DNA of 20,313 bases from a virus. Shown here in pieces: positions 6,479 through 13,762 of the stretch (the first letter of the stretch is position 1; each line of letters opens with the position of its first letter). The stretch lies in the IMG/VR virus record IMGVR_UViG_3300022929_004573, positions 1 through 20,313 of that record; one strand, written 5' to 3'. A model generated the notes under the pieces. The model was not told where the DNA came from, made no database searches, and was given only the letters and a program-made list of their open reading frames with translations. The position numbers and the translations under genes were made by a program.

Positions 6479-7915
6479 ATGAGAATCTTTGGCGTGAACG
6501 AGACCACTCATGACGCGGCGGTAGCTGTCATTGATGGTGGGGAAATTCTATTCGCTGGACACGCGGAGCGTTACAGCAAGGAAAAGAACGACTGGTTCAC
6601 GAACGATGAGCTTATAGCAGACGCCCTTACGTATGGCGGGTCGCCAGACAGGGTGGCTTACTACGAGAAACGTTGGCTCAAGAGGCAAAGAATTGCTAGG
6701 CATGGTGGCTTTGGCGAGGGAAAGCCTTACTACAAAGAAACCATCTTGGGCAAGATCCCAAGCAAAAGCTACAAGCATCACTACTCTCATGCGTGTGCTG
6801 GATACTACACATCCAACATGACAGACGCCGCTATTGTCGTGCTAGACGCCATAGGCGAATACGAGACTTCTACAATCTGGGTAGGAGAAGGCAAGAAGAT
6901 TAAACAGCTGTACAGCCAAAAGTACCCGATGAGCTTTGGCCTGTTCTACTCTGCCTTCACCAAGTTGGTTGGTCTAAAGCCAAACGAAGAAGAGTACATC
7001 ATGATGGGCATGGCTGCATATGGGAATGCAGACCGCTACTACCAAAAAGTTCGTGATTACTTTCCTGTATTCTCCCACCAGAAGTACAACTTCCACTCAG
7101 GGATTCACGACTGGGAGGAGCTTGTAGAGGGCCAAGCTAGGTTTGATATTGCGGCCGCAGTGCAGAAAGTGTTTGAAGAGCGGCTCATCGAGTTTATGGG
7201 GATGGCAAAAGCTTTGACTGGTAAAGAAAATCTAGTCTTTATGGGGGGCTGTGCCCTAAACAGTAAAGCCAATACTCTGCTCTGGGACATGTTTAAAAAC
7301 GTGTGGATTATGCCCAACCCTGGCGATGCTGGTTCAGCGTTAGGGGCTGCTGCTGCAATGTATGGCGACCACCTATATTGGAGGAGTCCCTATTTGGGAC
7401 ATGACTTGGGTGGCGAATATCCCGTAGACAAAATACTAAACGCCCTTATTGAAGACAAGATAGCACCAGTAGCTAACGGAAAAGCAGAGTATGGACCTAG
7501 GGCTCTTGGCAATCGCAGTATTCTTGCTGACCCTCGTGATCCTAATATTAAGGACAAAGTAAACCTAATTAAGAAGCGCGAGCTGTTTAGGCCATTTGCT
7601 CCAGTAGTTCTGGAAGAAGAGGCCCACAACTGGTTTGATATGAGGTACGCGTCTCCATATATGCAGTACACGCCTAGAGCTTTGAGACCAGAAATGATGC
7701 CAAGCGTTGTTCATGCTGACGGAACCTCTCGTGTCCAAACTGTCAATGAGTACGAACACTCTGGACTTTATGCTGTCCTAAAGAAGTGGCATAGCCTTAC
7801 TGGAGTTCCTGTACTATTGAATACGAGCCTAAACATTAAAGGTCAGCCCATCTTGAATGATGAAGAAGACGTTAAGGCTTGGGAAGAGCACTATAAGAAA
7901 GGCATAATAAGATGA
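6479..7915 (+). CDS. NodU/CmcH/TobZ-family carbamoyltransferase
   Basis: A 478-residue protein with both halves of the family. The N-terminal Kae1-like domain has HHYSHACAG (100-108, iron-binding His), Asp123 (VLDAIGE), the GGCALNSKAN loop (256-265) and GDAGSALGA (282-290). The C-terminal YrdC-like domain carries EYGPRALGNRSILADPR (337-353), RPFAPVVLEE and NTSLNIKGQPI (448-458). These enzymes make carbamoyl-adenylate from carbamoyl phosphate and ATP and transfer the carbamoyl group to a hydroxyl, usually on a sugar or antibiotic. Some phage members act on 5-hydroxymethylcytosine in DNA, so phage DNA is another possible substrate. Family members often exceed 550 residues; this one ends soon after NTSLN, so the C-terminus is shortened. 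It overlaps the next small gene as ATGA. Confidence 0.92.
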   Translation: MRIFGVNETTHDAAVAVIDGGEILFAGHAERYSKEKNDWFTNDELIADALTYGGSPDRVAYYEKRWLKRQRIARHGGFGEGKPYYKETILGKIPSKSYKHHYSHACAGYYTSNMTDAAIVVLDAIGEYETSTIWVGEGKKIKQLYSQKYPMSFGLFYSAFTKLVGLKPNEEEYIMMGMAAYGNADRYYQKVRDYFPVFSHQKYNFHSGIHDWEELVEGQARFDIAAAVQKVFEERLIEFMGMAKALTGKENLVFMGGCALNSKANTLLWDMFKNVWIMPNPGDAGSALGAAAAMYGDHLYWRSPYLGHDLGGEYPVDKILNALIEDKIAPVANGKAEYGPRALGNRSILADPRDPNIKDKVNLIKKRELFRPFAPVVLEEEAHNWFDMRYASPYMQYTPRALRPEMMPSVVHADGTSRVQTVNEYEHSGLYAVLKKWHSLTGVPVLLNTSLNIKGQPILNDEEDVKAWEEHYKKGIIR

Positions 7916-8004
7916 TTATTCTCTACTACCTAGAGCGTGCTTATCGAAAAATTAAGTGGTGGCTCTTCCCCAAGAAACGACCAAAGAAAGATTTTATTTA
8001 CTAA
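7912..8004 (+). CDS. 30-residue basic aromatic microprotein
   Basis: A short frame begins with ATG inside the ATGA overlap at the carbamoyltransferase stop and ends in TAA whose last A starts the next gene's ATG (TAATG). The peptide has nine Lys/Arg and only two acidic residues. Its first half is hydrophobic and aromatic (IILYYLERAYRKIKWWLF) and its second half is KKRPKK-rich, so it could be a membrane-binding amphipathic helix with a basic tail. No family is recognised. Being exactly tiled between two genes is the main evidence that it is translated. It could alternatively be only a coupling device for the downstream gene. Confidence 0.55.
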   Translation: MIILYYLERAYRKIKWWLFPKKRPKKDFIY

Positions 8005-8663
8005 TGAGAAGCGACATTGTAGGACCTGACGACGAGGTTGTTCCTTACGTAGACCCTATCTACACCCCCGATAACAGGCATCTTCCAAAGATGTTTGACT
8101 TTATTAAAAACGCAATTACAGATGAAGAAGCGGAATCTCTTAGAGAGTTTATAGAACAAAAGCTTTCTGAAGAGCGCGAAGACCTAGAAGCTAGTCAATC
8201 TATGGTTTTGGCTTACAGGCCTGACGAGTGGGACAGCGCGGGAGTTATTGCAAAGATTCAGGATTTAGCCAAACTCCACATTCAAAATACTTACTCTTTG
8301 GGAGGGTACTTGGGGGCCCAAAAGTTTATGTTGCTTCGTACTGAAAATGCTCAGTCATATAAAGAGGTGTACGGAAACTACAACAACGATGGAGAAATTT
8401 TATACACTGCAATTGTCTCTCCTTGTCGGGGCACTGAGTATTTTCAGGGAGAAACTAAGTACACGATAAACGGCGAAGGCTTTAAGCCGAGAGCAGTCGA
8501 CATGACTGTTCACAGAAATGAAGAGCTAAACAACTGGGAAATAACCGAAGTTATTAATGGAACTAGATTCGACTTGGTTATAGTTTTCCAAGAAGTGGAT
8601 AAGCAAGTTTCGTATGACTACGAAATAGATCAGACTATTGCCGAAGGTCTTTCTGCCTTCTAA
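8004..8663 (+). CDS. Degenerate 2OG-oxygenase-like protein lacking iron ligands (pseudoenzyme candidate)
   Basis: A 219-residue protein from ATG 8004, chosen over an in-frame GTG at 7956 because it makes a TAATG overlap. The C-terminal half aligns by eye with the oxygenase core of 5897..6451. HDDDGD corresponds to YNNDGE (126-131), so the HxD pair becomes Tyr and Asn. The segment with distal His and GKRYNFIFFF corresponds to NNWEITEVINGTRFDLVIVF (176-195), where Trp178 replaces His and Arg188 is kept. The N-terminal MFDFIKNAITDEEAESLREFI (30-50) matches the usual oxygenase start. The protein therefore seems to keep the fold and perhaps the 2OG-binding Arg but not the iron site. A regulatory or structural role is likely; the alignment is by eye only. 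Confidence 0.6.
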   Translation: MRSDIVGPDDEVVPYVDPIYTPDNRHLPKMFDFIKNAITDEEAESLREFIEQKLSEEREDLEASQSMVLAYRPDEWDSAGVIAKIQDLAKLHIQNTYSLGGYLGAQKFMLLRTENAQSYKEVYGNYNNDGEILYTAIVSPCRGTEYFQGETKYTINGEGFKPRAVDMTVHRNEELNNWEITEVINGTRFDLVIVFQEVDKQVSYDYEIDQTIAEGLSAF

Positions 8664-9298
8664 ACAGCTCTAGTTGACCATCCCGCGCCTACAGGAACAA
8701 AGTCGGTTGAGCTGAATCTTTTCCCCGTGAGTACTGGAGTAACTTCGTGCTCTATGTTTGAGGGGATTATTAGCATCCTGTTTGCCTTAAACGGTAGGGA
8801 GATGTTGTCCTCTAAAAACACTAAGTCCCCGCCTTCAGTATCTTCAGTTTGCTTTAAATAGAAAACAACTCCGTAATCAAAGCAGTCTACGTGAGAACTT
8901 ATGGCATCTCCGCCTTTTAAAACATGGTATGCATCAAAAGAAACTGGCCTGTGCTCTGAAAAATCTAAACCGAGAGCTTCTCCGTACATTTTAAAAGCCT
9001 TATTTGCAGCTTCAGAAATGACTTGTTCTGCAATTCTTTTATAGTGCGAGGGATATAGGTCAATGTTGTAATTTCTTGTCCCCCAGATATTGTAGTGTTT
9101 TTCGGTGTCGTCTTCTACTTCTTCTGGCTCCATAGCATCTACTGGCATCATAGACATATCATCATCATCAACATGGTTCAGCTGAAAACCGTTTTTGTCT
9201 GCCCACATAAGCATTTCATACAAATCTTCTAATGGCTCGGTGGGGCACAGGTCATCGACTATGCCAATTTCGGTACCTGGGAGAAAAGTTAGATTCAT
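8660..9298 (-). CDS. 2-oxoglutarate/Fe(II)-dependent oxygenase
   Basis: A 212-residue Fe(II)/2OG dioxygenase. The ligands are His136-x-Asp138 (SSHVDCFDYG) and His184 (NIEHEV); Arg194 (TGKRFS) binds 2OG. GGDLVFLED and the NRMLIIPSN strand fit the prolyl-hydroxylase-like fold. The N-terminal third is distinct from the 1533 and 5897 pair, with an acidic segment rich in Asp and Glu at 43-65, so it is a separate subfamily. It converges on the degenerate oxygenase-like gene with a 4-base overlap and is divergent from the serine recombinase. TAAAAT six bases before ATG marks a leaderless start. The substrate is unknown. Confidence 0.87.
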   Translation of the reverse strand: MNLTFLPGTEIGIVDDLCPTEPLEDLYEMLMWADKNGFQLNHVDDDDMSMMPVDAMEPEEVEDDTEKHYNIWGTRNYNIDLYPSHYKRIAEQVISEAANKAFKMYGEALGLDFSEHRPVSFDAYHVLKGGDAISSHVDCFDYGVVFYLKQTEDTEGGDLVFLEDNISLPFKANRMLIIPSNIEHEVTPVLTGKRFSSTDFVPVGAGWSTRAV

Positions 9299-9304
9299 GG
9301 GTAC

Positions 9305-9310
9305 ATTTTA
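9305..9310 (-). promoter_or_regulatory. Leaderless -10 element (drives 8660..9298)
   Basis: On the minus strand this is TAAAAT, six bases before the ATG at 9298. No -35 or ribosome binding site stands out. Confidence 0.5.
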
Positions 9311-9339
9311 TCAATCAAATAGAAGGTTGTATTTTTTAT

Positions 9340-9345
9340 TAAACT
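9340..9345 (+). promoter_or_regulatory. Leaderless -10 element (drives serine recombinase)
   Basis: TAAACT lies seven bases before the ATG at 9353. The surrounding 9331-9352 is strongly AT-rich. No ribosome binding site is present. Confidence 0.4.
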
Positions 9346-9352
9346 TAAAACC

Positions 9353-10039
9353 ATGGACGCCCCTATTGAGAAAGCTTTACTCTACGCACGTGTATCAACG
9401 CAGATGCAGGTGGAGGATGGAGTGTCCTTGGGTGCACAGGAGAGACAGCTGATTCAGGCAGCTGAGATGTATGGGTTCACTGAGCATGAGGTTGTGCTGG
9501 AGGAGGGCCGCTCTGGTAAGAATGTGTCAGGGCGACCGAAATTAATAGACGCCCTTAATCAGTTAGACAAAGGGGAGGCAGGAGCACTGATCGTAACTAG
9601 GATTGATAGGTTGGCTAGATCAACCAAGGACTTCTTGGATATTGTGGACAGGGCTGGTAAGAATGGGTGGAGGCTTATTATGCTGGACCTAAACCTAGAC
9701 ACTTCTACTTATCAGGGGAGATTTGTGGTGACAATCATGTCGGCGCTCGCTGAAATGGAGCGAGGAATTATCGCTGAGCGTGCTAAGGATATACACAAAG
9801 ACAGACGGGAGCAGGGTGTAGTGTGGGGGAAGGATATGGGCCCAAGGCCTATGTATCCGCCACAGGTTAGAGAGCAACTTTTGATTCACAGGAGGAGGGG
9901 AATGTCTTTCCAGGCAATCGCCGACACGCTGAATGTGAACGGGGTACTTGCGCCAAGAGGCGGAACGTGGTATGCTAGTTCTGTACGCAACGCAATAAAC
10001 GCGCTTACACAGATGGAGGATAACAGTGGGGAGGCGTAA
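9353..10039 (+). CDS. Short serine recombinase (resolvase/invertase family)
   Basis: A 228-residue protein. The catalytic domain (about 7-145) contains LLYARVSTQMQ with nucleophile Ser15 and Arg13, RIDRLARS (83-90) with the conserved arginines, and the ALAEMERGIIAERAKD helix (131-146). The C-terminal part (165-220) is a compact DNA-binding region with GMSFQAIADTLNVNGVLAPRGGTWYASSVRNAI. That motif is shared with the start of the recombinase domain of larger actinobacterial serine recombinases, but zinc ribbon and coiled coil are absent. It is therefore longer than a plain resolvase yet far shorter than a phage integrase. It could invert or resolve a DNA segment. No obvious pair of crossover sites was seen nearby. 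Codons 2-5 are the dispersed 12-mer. Confidence 0.92.
   Translation: MDAPIEKALLYARVSTQMQVEDGVSLGAQERQLIQAAEMYGFTEHEVVLEEGRSGKNVSGRPKLIDALNQLDKGEAGALIVTRIDRLARSTKDFLDIVDRAGKNGWRLIMLDLNLDTSTYQGRFVVTIMSALAEMERGIIAERAKDIHKDRREQGVVWGKDMGPRPMYPPQVREQLLIHRRRGMSFQAIADTLNVNGVLAPRGGTWYASSVRNAINALTQMEDNSGEA
9356..9367 (+). repeat. Copy 2 of the 12-mer GACGCCCCTATT
   Basis: An exact copy placed directly after the start codon of the serine recombinase, read as Asp-Ala-Pro-Ile at residues 2-5. Confidence 0.8.
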
Positions 10040-10364
10040 AAAGAGTGAGAAAAAGGATGATCCAACAAAGGATTGGGAAGTAACTCAAGAGATACAAATT
10101 AATGGACGCTATGTCGAGCCAGGAACAGAACTAAAGATAAAGGGCGAGCGGGGACGATTCAGATTTATCAAACACGTGCTTACGTCCACAGCGGAGTGGA
10201 TTGATGTGTGGGGTGGGCCAAAAAATGCTCAGCAGTGGAGGAGTTTTAGAACTGATAAAGTTCAAAGAGTTCACTACAAAAACACGACTGATAGGGCACT
10301 GGCTCAGGAGTATAAAGACAAGAAAGCTGCGATAAAAGAAGAATCTGATAGTGAAGACAGTTAG
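10026..10364 (+). CDS. Small conserved actinophage-type protein
   Basis: Encodes 112 residues. Lys-rich N-terminus (1-15), then a beta-rich core with DWEVTQEIQINGRYVEPGTE, GERGRFRFIKHVLTSTAEWIDVWGGP and the ending RVHYKNTTDRALAQEYKDKKA. I remember near-identical core motifs in actinobacteriophage proteins of unknown function; this was not searched. The GTG start at 10026 lies five bases after a GGAGGA ribosome binding site (10015-10020) and overlaps the recombinase gene by 14 bases, so the two are probably co-expressed. The many Trp, Arg and Lys residues allow nucleic-acid binding, but nothing proves it. The end is only 10 bases from the convergent dehydratase gene, with no clear terminator between. 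Confidence 0.78.
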   Translation: MGRRKKSEKKDDPTKDWEVTQEIQINGRYVEPGTELKIKGERGRFRFIKHVLTSTAEWIDVWGGPKNAQQWRSFRTDKVQRVHYKNTTDRALAQEYKDKKAAIKEESDSEDS

Positions 10365-10374
10365 TCCGTCCTCT

Positions 10375-11361
10375 CTAAAGCCACTCGGGGTTTTCTAAGT
10401 ACCAGTTAACGGTCTTTTCTAGAGAGTTTTCTAGGGTGTAAGCAGGAGTCCAACCAGAGCTGAGCAACTTAGATCCGTCTAAGCTATAAGAATCGTCATA
10501 TCCAGGTCTAGAAATGTTTCCGTCTTCAAGTTTGTAGTTCAAGTCTCTACCTGCAAATGTTGCAATTAGCTCTGCCCAATCAAGGTTGGAGTATTTTCCA
10601 TCTGCTCCTATGTGCCACTTGCTGGGCTCCACGGAAGTGAGCGGAGAATTAAAATCTAAAGATAAGAGATGAAGAAGTGCGCTAGCAACATTTTCAACAT
10701 AAACATATGTTCTAGTTGCAACTTTTCCATTGCTGGTGTGAATTGTCACTTCTTCATTGTTTAGAATCTTTTTTATGACAAGAGGCGTAAACTTTTCGGT
10801 GTCTTGTAGGGGCCCCACTACATTTACCATGTTTGTTGTTGCTAGCGGAACGTTGTACGTTCTCCAGTAAGAAAAAGAGATGTTTTCTTGAGCAGCCTTA
10901 GAAGCACTGTACGGGTTACTTGGAAAGTGTCTGTCTTGCTCTGTGTGCGGGCTGCCAGTATCGGGCCCGTAAACTTCATCAGTAGAGCACTGTATAAACT
11001 TCTCAATATTCGCAGTCTTAGCCCAATCTAAAAGATTGCAAACAATTGCAACATTGTTCATGATGGTCTCTGTAGGTTTCTTGATGCCTACATCGACATG
11101 ACTCTGGCTGGCAAGATTAATTACATAGTCAATCGGACCAAATTCGCTTGAGATGTACTCTGTTATTGGGTGAGTAAGATCGTGAACAAGTGTTTTAACT
11201 CTAGAAGACCTAGATCCTATGGCCCATTCAAGTCTGTTTTGTCCATTTTTAAACGCTGATATTGGGCACACTGTTTCCCAGTCAGTGTTGTCTAGAATAG
11301 CTTTTAAGACATGAGCTCCTACGAAACCAGTGGCTCCTGTCAACAAAACCCGTTTTTTCAT
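10375..11361 (-). CDS. NAD-dependent nucleotide-sugar epimerase/dehydratase (RmlB-like)
   Basis: A 328-residue extended short-chain dehydrogenase. GATGFVG (9-15) is the NAD(P)-binding loop, INLASQSHVD (81-90) is typical of dTDP-glucose 4,6-dehydratases, and STDEVYG (126-132) with Tyr151-x3-Lys155 (NPYSASKAA) supplies the RmlB-type active site with Thr127, Asp128 and Glu129. RPGYDDSYSLDGSKL near the C-terminus matches the RmlB substrate-binding RPG(H)D motif. The length is usual. The likely reaction is 4,6-dehydration of a nucleoside-diphosphate hexose, giving the 4-keto-6-deoxy precursor of unusual sugars; which nucleotide is used cannot be told. It is a single minus-strand gene divergent from the GT8-GT cluster, which may use its product. 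Confidence 0.88.
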   Translation of the reverse strand: MKKRVLLTGATGFVGAHVLKAILDNTDWETVCPISAFKNGQNRLEWAIGSRSSRVKTLVHDLTHPITEYISSEFGPIDYVINLASQSHVDVGIKKPTETIMNNVAIVCNLLDWAKTANIEKFIQCSTDEVYGPDTGSPHTEQDRHFPSNPYSASKAAQENISFSYWRTYNVPLATTNMVNVVGPLQDTEKFTPLVIKKILNNEEVTIHTSNGKVATRTYVYVENVASALLHLLSLDFNSPLTSVEPSKWHIGADGKYSNLDWAELIATFAGRDLNYKLEDGNISRPGYDDSYSLDGSKLLSSGWTPAYTLENSLEKTVNWYLENPEWL

Positions 11362-11367
11362 ACGTAT

Positions 11368-11373
11368 AGTGTA
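11368..11373 (-). promoter_or_regulatory. Leaderless -10 element (drives RmlB-like gene)
   Basis: On the minus strand this is TACACT, six bases before the ATG at 11361. It overlaps by two bases the -10 of the divergent GT8 gene. Confidence 0.45.
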
Positions 11374-11377
11374 GTCT
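11372..11377 (+). promoter_or_regulatory. Leaderless -10 element (drives GT8-GT-SGNH unit)
   Basis: TAGTCT lies six bases before the ATG at 11384. The whole divergent intergenic region is 22 bases, so both promoters must share it. Confidence 0.5.
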
Positions 11378-11383
11378 AAAGCA

Positions 11384-12160
11384 ATGAGAACATGTGTTGT
11401 AACCGCTACAGACAGAAACTACTTTGTGGGCACTGAAGTCATGCTTCGTAGCTTGGACGCTAACTATCATGGCGAAAACAAGCTAGAGGTTTATGTGCTT
11501 GTTCCCAGTAAGCAGCAAAACTGGGACTTCCACAGCACCGAGTTTAAAAACATAGACGTTACTCTTATATATGACCCTGTGTTCGAGAGTGGTGAAGCCG
11601 TCGCTGCCGCCGAGAACATGTACGACAAAGGCAGGCTGACCTCGACTTCTATGTTTAGGTTTTGGCTGGGAGACCTGTTTAAAAAGCACGACAAGGCTGT
11701 CTACATTGACTGCGACACTGTAATCATGAGGGACATTCAGCCACTGCTGGACTTTGAGCCAGTAGGAGGGCTAGCAGCGTATAACGAAGGCCAGCTCAAC
11801 TTGCAAAGCAATCCGTCTTTCAAAGATGCTGCGTACTTCAACTCTGGCGTAATGGTTGCAAACCTAAAGGCTTGGCGAGCACTTCAGGTGCCTAAGAAAG
11901 CCCTAAAAATTGCAAAAGAATTTAAAGATTGGACTGGCGCTACAGACCAAGATGTGCTAAACATAATATTTAGGCACAACTGGACGCCCCTACCAATGTC
12001 CTATAACTACATGGTAAACATCTTTCCTGATGTAGAGTTAAAGGACCCATTGATAGTTCACTGGGCGGGAAAGGCGAAACCGTGGCTATCGAACTCACGG
12101 AACGACACATGGAAGAATACGTGGAGACATTACAAGAACTTAGGCCCCACTACGATGTAG
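11384..12160 (+). CDS. GT8-family glycosyltransferase
   Basis: A 258-residue retaining GT-A enzyme. Asp109-Cys-Asp111 (VYIDCDTVIM) is the metal-binding DxD motif. AYFNSGVMVANLKAW (155-169), ATDQDVLNIIF and the C-terminal HWAGKAKPW complete the GT8 set. The DQD-x-LN motif missing from the minus-strand GT8 is intact here. The likely donor is a UDP-hexose. No membrane segment or signal peptide is present. It heads a plus-strand unit with a GT-A glycosyltransferase and an SGNH protein and is divergent from the nucleotide-sugar dehydratase. Its end overlaps the following gene. Confidence 0.9.
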   Translation: MRTCVVTATDRNYFVGTEVMLRSLDANYHGENKLEVYVLVPSKQQNWDFHSTEFKNIDVTLIYDPVFESGEAVAAAENMYDKGRLTSTSMFRFWLGDLFKKHDKAVYIDCDTVIMRDIQPLLDFEPVGGLAAYNEGQLNLQSNPSFKDAAYFNSGVMVANLKAWRALQVPKKALKIAKEFKDWTGATDQDVLNIIFRHNWTPLPMSYNYMVNIFPDVELKDPLIVHWAGKAKPWLSNSRNDTWKNTWRHYKNLGPTTM

Positions 12161-12801
12161 TGATTGCCACACCTGGCAAAGAGCTTCACCAAGGATACGT
12201 TGACAGTCTAGTTAAGACGACTGAATGGCTAAACCAACAGGGCCTCACGTATAAGTGGCTAAACAAGAGCGGGTCACTGGTCCAAACAACTCGCGAACTT
12301 ACTGCTTTAAATTCTTATAACCCCGACTGGGAAACTACCCAGATTGGGCGTGGAGAGTTTACCTACAACAAGATTTTCTGGATTGACTCTGACATTGGCT
12401 GGGACGTAGAGCAGTTCCAAAAGATATATGAATCAGACCATGACATCATTGGCGGACTATACCAAACGGCCCCTGATGGACGCGTCGCCGTGGCTTTCTT
12501 TGACGAGAACGGATTTCCAACAGTAGTACGCGAGCAAGACTTCATTATGATGGACGCCACTATTCACGAAGTCTACGGAATCGGATTTGGATTCGTAGCG
12601 ATGAAGAGTGGTGTGTTTGAGATGTGCGACAGGCCATGGTTCTTTATCGAGAACATACAGTGGCCAAATATTGGTTTCGAAACAAACATTGGCGAAGACT
12701 ACTCGTTTTGTGTTAATGCTAGGCGGAATGGGTTCAAGGTGATGCTAGACTCCGAAGTCAAGGTCAAGCACCACAAAGAAATTATTTATGAGCTTAGATA
12801 G
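12109..12801 (+). CDS. GT-A fold glycosyltransferase (GT2-like phage type)
   Basis: A 230-residue protein from ATG 12109. VVIATPGKELHQGYVDSL (17-34) is the first strand and donor-binding loop, FWIDSDIGW (90-98) holds the DxD metal site, DIIGGLYQT follows, and GEDYSFCVNARRNGFKVMLD near the C-terminus matches the acidic catalytic region and final strands of small GT2-like enzymes of phages. The start is uncertain. GTG 12082 is possible; ATG 12109 keeps the first strand but overlaps GT8 by 52 bases; GTG 12160 would make a TAGTG junction like two others here but would remove half the first strand. It overlaps the following SGNH gene by 14 bases. It probably extends the same glycan as the adjacent GT8. 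Confidence 0.78.
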   Translation: MEEYVETLQELRPHYDVVIATPGKELHQGYVDSLVKTTEWLNQQGLTYKWLNKSGSLVQTTRELTALNSYNPDWETTQIGRGEFTYNKIFWIDSDIGWDVEQFQKIYESDHDIIGGLYQTAPDGRVAVAFFDENGFPTVVREQDFIMMDATIHEVYGIGFGFVAMKSGVFEMCDRPWFFIENIQWPNIGFETNIGEDYSFCVNARRNGFKVMLDSEVKVKHHKEIIYELR

Positions 12802-13759
12802 AATAAAAGAAACAGCTCTCATCCACGGTGAAGCCCTGACGGGTGAGTTTGTCTTTTACAACGAAACTATTCAGTCTTTGCTTGGCTTTTATATCAATAA
12901 GGGTGGCTACTCTAGCTACATAAAAGAAAAAGATCCAAAACACGAGTACTCCCAAAACTCTTGGGGATGTAGGGATAAAGAGTTTGAGGCCCCTGTGGAT
13001 TTGTTGGCTGCTGGATGTTCTATGACATATGGTCAAGGAGTTCCTGTTGAGTATCGATGGTCAGACGTTTTAGCTAAATCTCTAGGGATTAACACCGCCA
13101 CTCTTGCTGTTCCTGGGTGGTCTACCCAAAGCATTGTAAACGCAATAATGAGCTACATAATTAGATTTGGCAAGCCTAAAGCAATTGCTATATGGCTACC
13201 AGACTTTTCAAGAGTAGATTTAGTAACTAACAAGGATCTACTTCTGATAAATAAAGAAAAAGCCAATAATTTAGAGACTGGAGAGGCAATACGTCTTGTC
13301 TACACAGCGATAGATCATATAGAAGAAACGCCTCGCCTGTCCAAGAAACCGCACTTGGTTCAGGATGTTCTTAATAATGAAACTACTTCTCTGTTAGCTG
13401 GCCAGTCCCTTAGGTTTTTAGTCGAGTATTGCAAGGAAGCGGGCATAGAGTTAGTGTACTCAACTTGGGACTTAGGGGTGCATGAGCTCATTAACTACGC
13501 ACTTGAACTAGAAACAAAACATATTCCTGAAGGTGTTAATCGACCATATGAGCCAAAATTAGATTTAACTGGCTATGTGGATATTGGTTATTATCACGAG
13601 AACAACCACGAAATGTCTGACTTAAATTGCCACTCTGACCTAAGAGAGGCTACAAAGTACTGTTTTGACTGGGGGACTGACGAAGACAATCACGTGGGAA
13701 CTCACATGCATGCCCATGTTGCAGAAAAGTTTGCAGATAGACTAAAATCTATCTTCTAG
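12788..13759 (+). CDS. SGNH/GDSL-hydrolase-like protein, paralogue 1
   Basis: A 323-residue protein. LLAAGCSMTYGQGVPVEYRWSDVLA (72-96) is block I with candidate nucleophile Ser78, and AVPGWSTQSI (107-116) supplies the block II glycine region. IELVYSTWD is a core strand. The C-terminus HVGTHMHAHVAEKF carries a His cluster also found in the two paralogues downstream. SGNH proteins are esterases or acyltransferases that often remove or add O-acetyl groups on glycans. The preceding SWGCRDKEFE segment recurs in paralogue 2 as SLGSRGKKELE. The gene overlaps the upstream glycosyltransferase by 14 bases. Cytoplasmic location is likely, because no signal peptide is present, which fits glycan or intermediate modification before export or assembly. 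The exact reaction is unknown. Confidence 0.75.
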   Translation: MSLDRIKETALIHGEALTGEFVFYNETIQSLLGFYINKGGYSSYIKEKDPKHEYSQNSWGCRDKEFEAPVDLLAAGCSMTYGQGVPVEYRWSDVLAKSLGINTATLAVPGWSTQSIVNAIMSYIIRFGKPKAIAIWLPDFSRVDLVTNKDLLLINKEKANNLETGEAIRLVYTAIDHIEETPRLSKKPHLVQDVLNNETTSLLAGQSLRFLVEYCKEAGIELVYSTWDLGVHELINYALELETKHIPEGVNRPYEPKLDLTGYVDIGYYHENNHEMSDLNCHSDLREATKYCFDWGTDEDNHVGTHMHAHVAEKFADRLKSIF

Positions 13760-13762
13760 TCT

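Noticed and set aside
7956-8003. Upstream GTG start for the degenerate oxygenase-like gene
   Set aside because: ATG 8004 forms a TAATG junction with the microgene and begins where the family-like sequence begins; the extra 16 residues are the microgene read in another frame.
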